This document shows positions 62,772 to 64,000 of a stretch of DNA of 64,000 nucleotides, one piece after another. Location: NCBI GenBank assembly GCA_000470535.1, contig CBRG010000096.1, positions 1 to 64,000 of the forward strand, written 5' to 3'. The notes below the pieces were generated by a model that was not told the DNA's origin, ran no database searches, and worked only from the letters and a program-made list of their open reading frames with translations. The translations under genes were made by a program, and so were the position numbers. Source of the stretch: Streptomyces sp. AW19M42 (GTDB lineage Bacteria; Actinomycetota; Actinomycetes; Streptomycetales; Streptomycetaceae). Position 1 is the first letter of the stretch. Each line of letters opens with the position of its first letter.

Positions 62772-64000
62772 TCAGCGGCCGAGTCGTCCCCGGATCATGC
62801 CGACCATGCCGTCGATCTCTTCGATCCGCATCCGCTTCGCCGCGACGACGAAGACACCCAGCAGCACGATCCCACCGCAGACCAGCGCGAGAAGCGAGCC
62901 CGATGCGCCGTCGCCGAGCGCGTGGAGAAGGGCGAATCCGACTCCGCCGCCGAGCACTGCCGCGGGGATCGCGGCGAGGCAGAGCCGGGCGTAGGTGCGC
63001 AGGACGTGGGCGCCGTCCAGGTCGCCGCCCAGACGGTCGCGAAGCCGGCGCCATGCGATACCGACGCCGACGGCGTAGGCGAGGCCGTACGAGGCTGCCA
63101 TGCCGACCACCGCCCACTGGGCGGGCAGGACGACGTAGCAGATGGCCGAGGCGGCCGCGTTGACCAGGGCGACGATGACGGTGTTGTAGAAGGGGGTGCG
63201 GGTGTCCTCGTACGCGTAGAACCCTCGCAGCACCACGTACTGCACTGAGTAGGGGATCAGCCCGAGGCCGAACGCCATCAGGATGTAGCCCATGGAACGG
63301 GCGGCCTCGGGGCCGGTGGAGGCGTACAGCAGGGTGGAAATCGGAACGCCCAGGGCGAGGAAGGTGAAGGCGACCGGCACGATGGCCACGGCGGAGTTGC
63401 GCAGGCCCTGCGAGATGTCGTCGCGGACCGCGCCCGGGTCGTTGTCGTGGGCGGCACGGGAGATGCGGGGCAGCAGGGCGGCCATGACCGAGACGGTGAT
63501 GATCGCCTGGGGCATGCCCCAGATCAGCTGGGCGTTGGAGTAGGCCAGGAAACCGGCACCGTTCCTGCCGGACTCCTTGCCGGCGGAGGTCGCGAGCTGC
63601 GTGACGACGAGGACACCGGCCTGGTTGGCCAGGACGAACAGGACCGTCCACTTGGCCAGCTTGACCGTCTTGCCGAGCCCGTGGCCCCTCCAGTCGAAGC
63701 GCGGGCGGAACCGGAATCCGGCCTCGCGCAGGTACGGGATCATGGCGAGGGCCTGGACGATCAGGCCGAGCAGGGTGCCGATGCCCAGCAGCCGGACGCC
63801 CTCCGGCGGGATCGTCTGGACGCCCATGTGGGATTCGTGGGAGGTGCCGTAGACCCAGATGAACATCCCGAAGGTGAAGATCATGACGATGTTGTTGAGG
63901 ACCGGGGTCCACATCATCGCGCCGAACTTCCCGCGGGCGTTCAGGATCTGGCCCATCACGACGTGCACACCCATGAAGAAGATGGTGGGCAGGCAGTACC
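62772..64000 (-). CDS. murJ: Lipid II flippase MurJ (MviN), partial
   Basis: The last 409 or so residues; the 5' end is beyond the window. A polytopic MOP-superfamily protein (VLNNIVMIFTFGMFIWVYG, LAKWTVLFVLANQAGVLVV, AIITVSVMAALLPRISRAA) with about ten helices visible. Flips lipid II to the outer face for RodA and PBPs. The cytoplasmic C-terminus MRIEEIDGMVGMIRGRLGR is short because the pseudokinase domain is encoded separately, 128 bp downstream. Confidence 0.93.
   Translation of the reverse strand, partial: YCLPTIFFMGVHVVMGQILNARGKFGAMMWTPVLNNIVMIFTFGMFIWVYGTSHESHMGVQTIPPEGVRLLGIGTLLGLIVQALAMIPYLREAGFRFRPRFDWRGHGLGKTVKLAKWTVLFVLANQAGVLVVTQLATSAGKESGRNGAGFLAYSNAQLIWGMPQAIITVSVMAALLPRISRAAHDNDPGAVRDDISQGLRNSAVAIVPVAFTFLALGVPISTLLYASTGPEAARSMGYILMAFGLGLIPYSVQYVVLRGFYAYEDTRTPFYNTVIVALVNAAASAICYVVLPAQWAVVGMAASYGLAYAVGVGIAWRRLRDRLGGDLDGAHVLRTYARLCLAAIPAAVLGGGVGFALLHALGDGASGSLLALVCGGIVLLGVFVVAAKRMRIEEIDGMVGMIRGRLGR

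Overview
The window is about 70% GC throughout. It carries the actinobacterial replication-origin neighbourhood in Streptomyces order: dnaA, dnaN, recF and gyrBA on one side of oriC, and rpmH, rnpA, yidD, yidC, jag, rsmG, parA and parB on the other. Perfect parS sites (GTTTCACGTGAAAC), TTGTCCACA-type DnaA boxes, a SigR-type trxB promoter, class E sortases, CrgA and DUF5324/DLW-39-type proteins all point to a Streptomyces or a very close relative. No insertion sequence, integrase or CRISPR array was found.

Layout. 1-12.5 kb is accessory: a TrmH-family methyltransferase, an HTTM/DUF5819 membrane pair, a compact paaABCDE phenylacetyl-CoA epoxidase operon behind a PaaR-like operator, an acyl-CoA dehydrogenase behind a KstR-like operator, a rhodanese, a J-domain protein, a DUF2252 protein and a divergent HxlR regulator/azoreductase pair. 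12.6-21.1 kb is tRNA-Leu followed by the conserved fhaA-fhaB-pstP-rodA-pbpA-pknB block that controls peptidoglycan growth by Ser/Thr phosphorylation. 21.2-28.1 kb holds three class E sortases, a trpG/pabA amidotransferase, a DUF881 protein, crgA, a rhomboid protease and a cyclophilin. 28.4-37.8 kb is a lineage-specific insert. It includes an ABC-transporter remnant and permease, tRNA-Ala, an HTH regulator, a membrane Ser/Thr kinase, a VWA surface protein with a paralogous partner, small membrane or secreted proteins, and tRNA-Ile. In mycobacteria, as I remember, the alanine and isoleucine tRNA genes sit together beside gyrA.

37.8-50.4 kb is the left half of the origin region, transcribed leftward: DUF3566, gyrA, gyrB, a DUF721 (DciA-like) gene, recF, gnd, dnaN, oriC, dnaA. 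oriC (about 47.78-48.49 kb) has a dozen or more DnaA boxes. At its dnaN edge it also has five perfect TAG triplets, a short GC cluster and two abutting DnaA-box-like 9-mers, which resembles the DnaA-trio unwinding element. 50.7-57.5 kb is the rightward half: rpmH-rnpA-yidD-yidC-jag, rsmG, parA-parB and a GNAT acetyltransferase. 57.6-64 kb runs leftward: trxA, trxB (SigR promoter), an anti-sigma gene, sigM, a pseudokinase gene and murJ, which runs off the window.

How it fits together. Replication (DnaA, DnaN, RecF, gyrase), segregation (ParA/ParB on at least five parS sites), RNA and membrane biogenesis (RpmH, RnpA, YidC) and cell-wall growth control (PknB, PstP, FhaA/B, RodA, PbpA, CrgA, MurJ and its pseudokinase) are clustered. 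DnaA boxes are not limited to oriC. A four-box cluster lies 22 kb away between crgA and the rhomboid gene, a pair sits beside the DUF2252 gene, and another pair sits in the parA leader. The most interesting observations are the trio-like unwinding element, the DnaA-box cluster at 26.3-26.5 kb, the parS half-site copied into a bidirectional terminator at 57.6 kb, and the uncharacterised regulator/kinase/VWA/partner locus between tRNA-Ala and tRNA-Ile.
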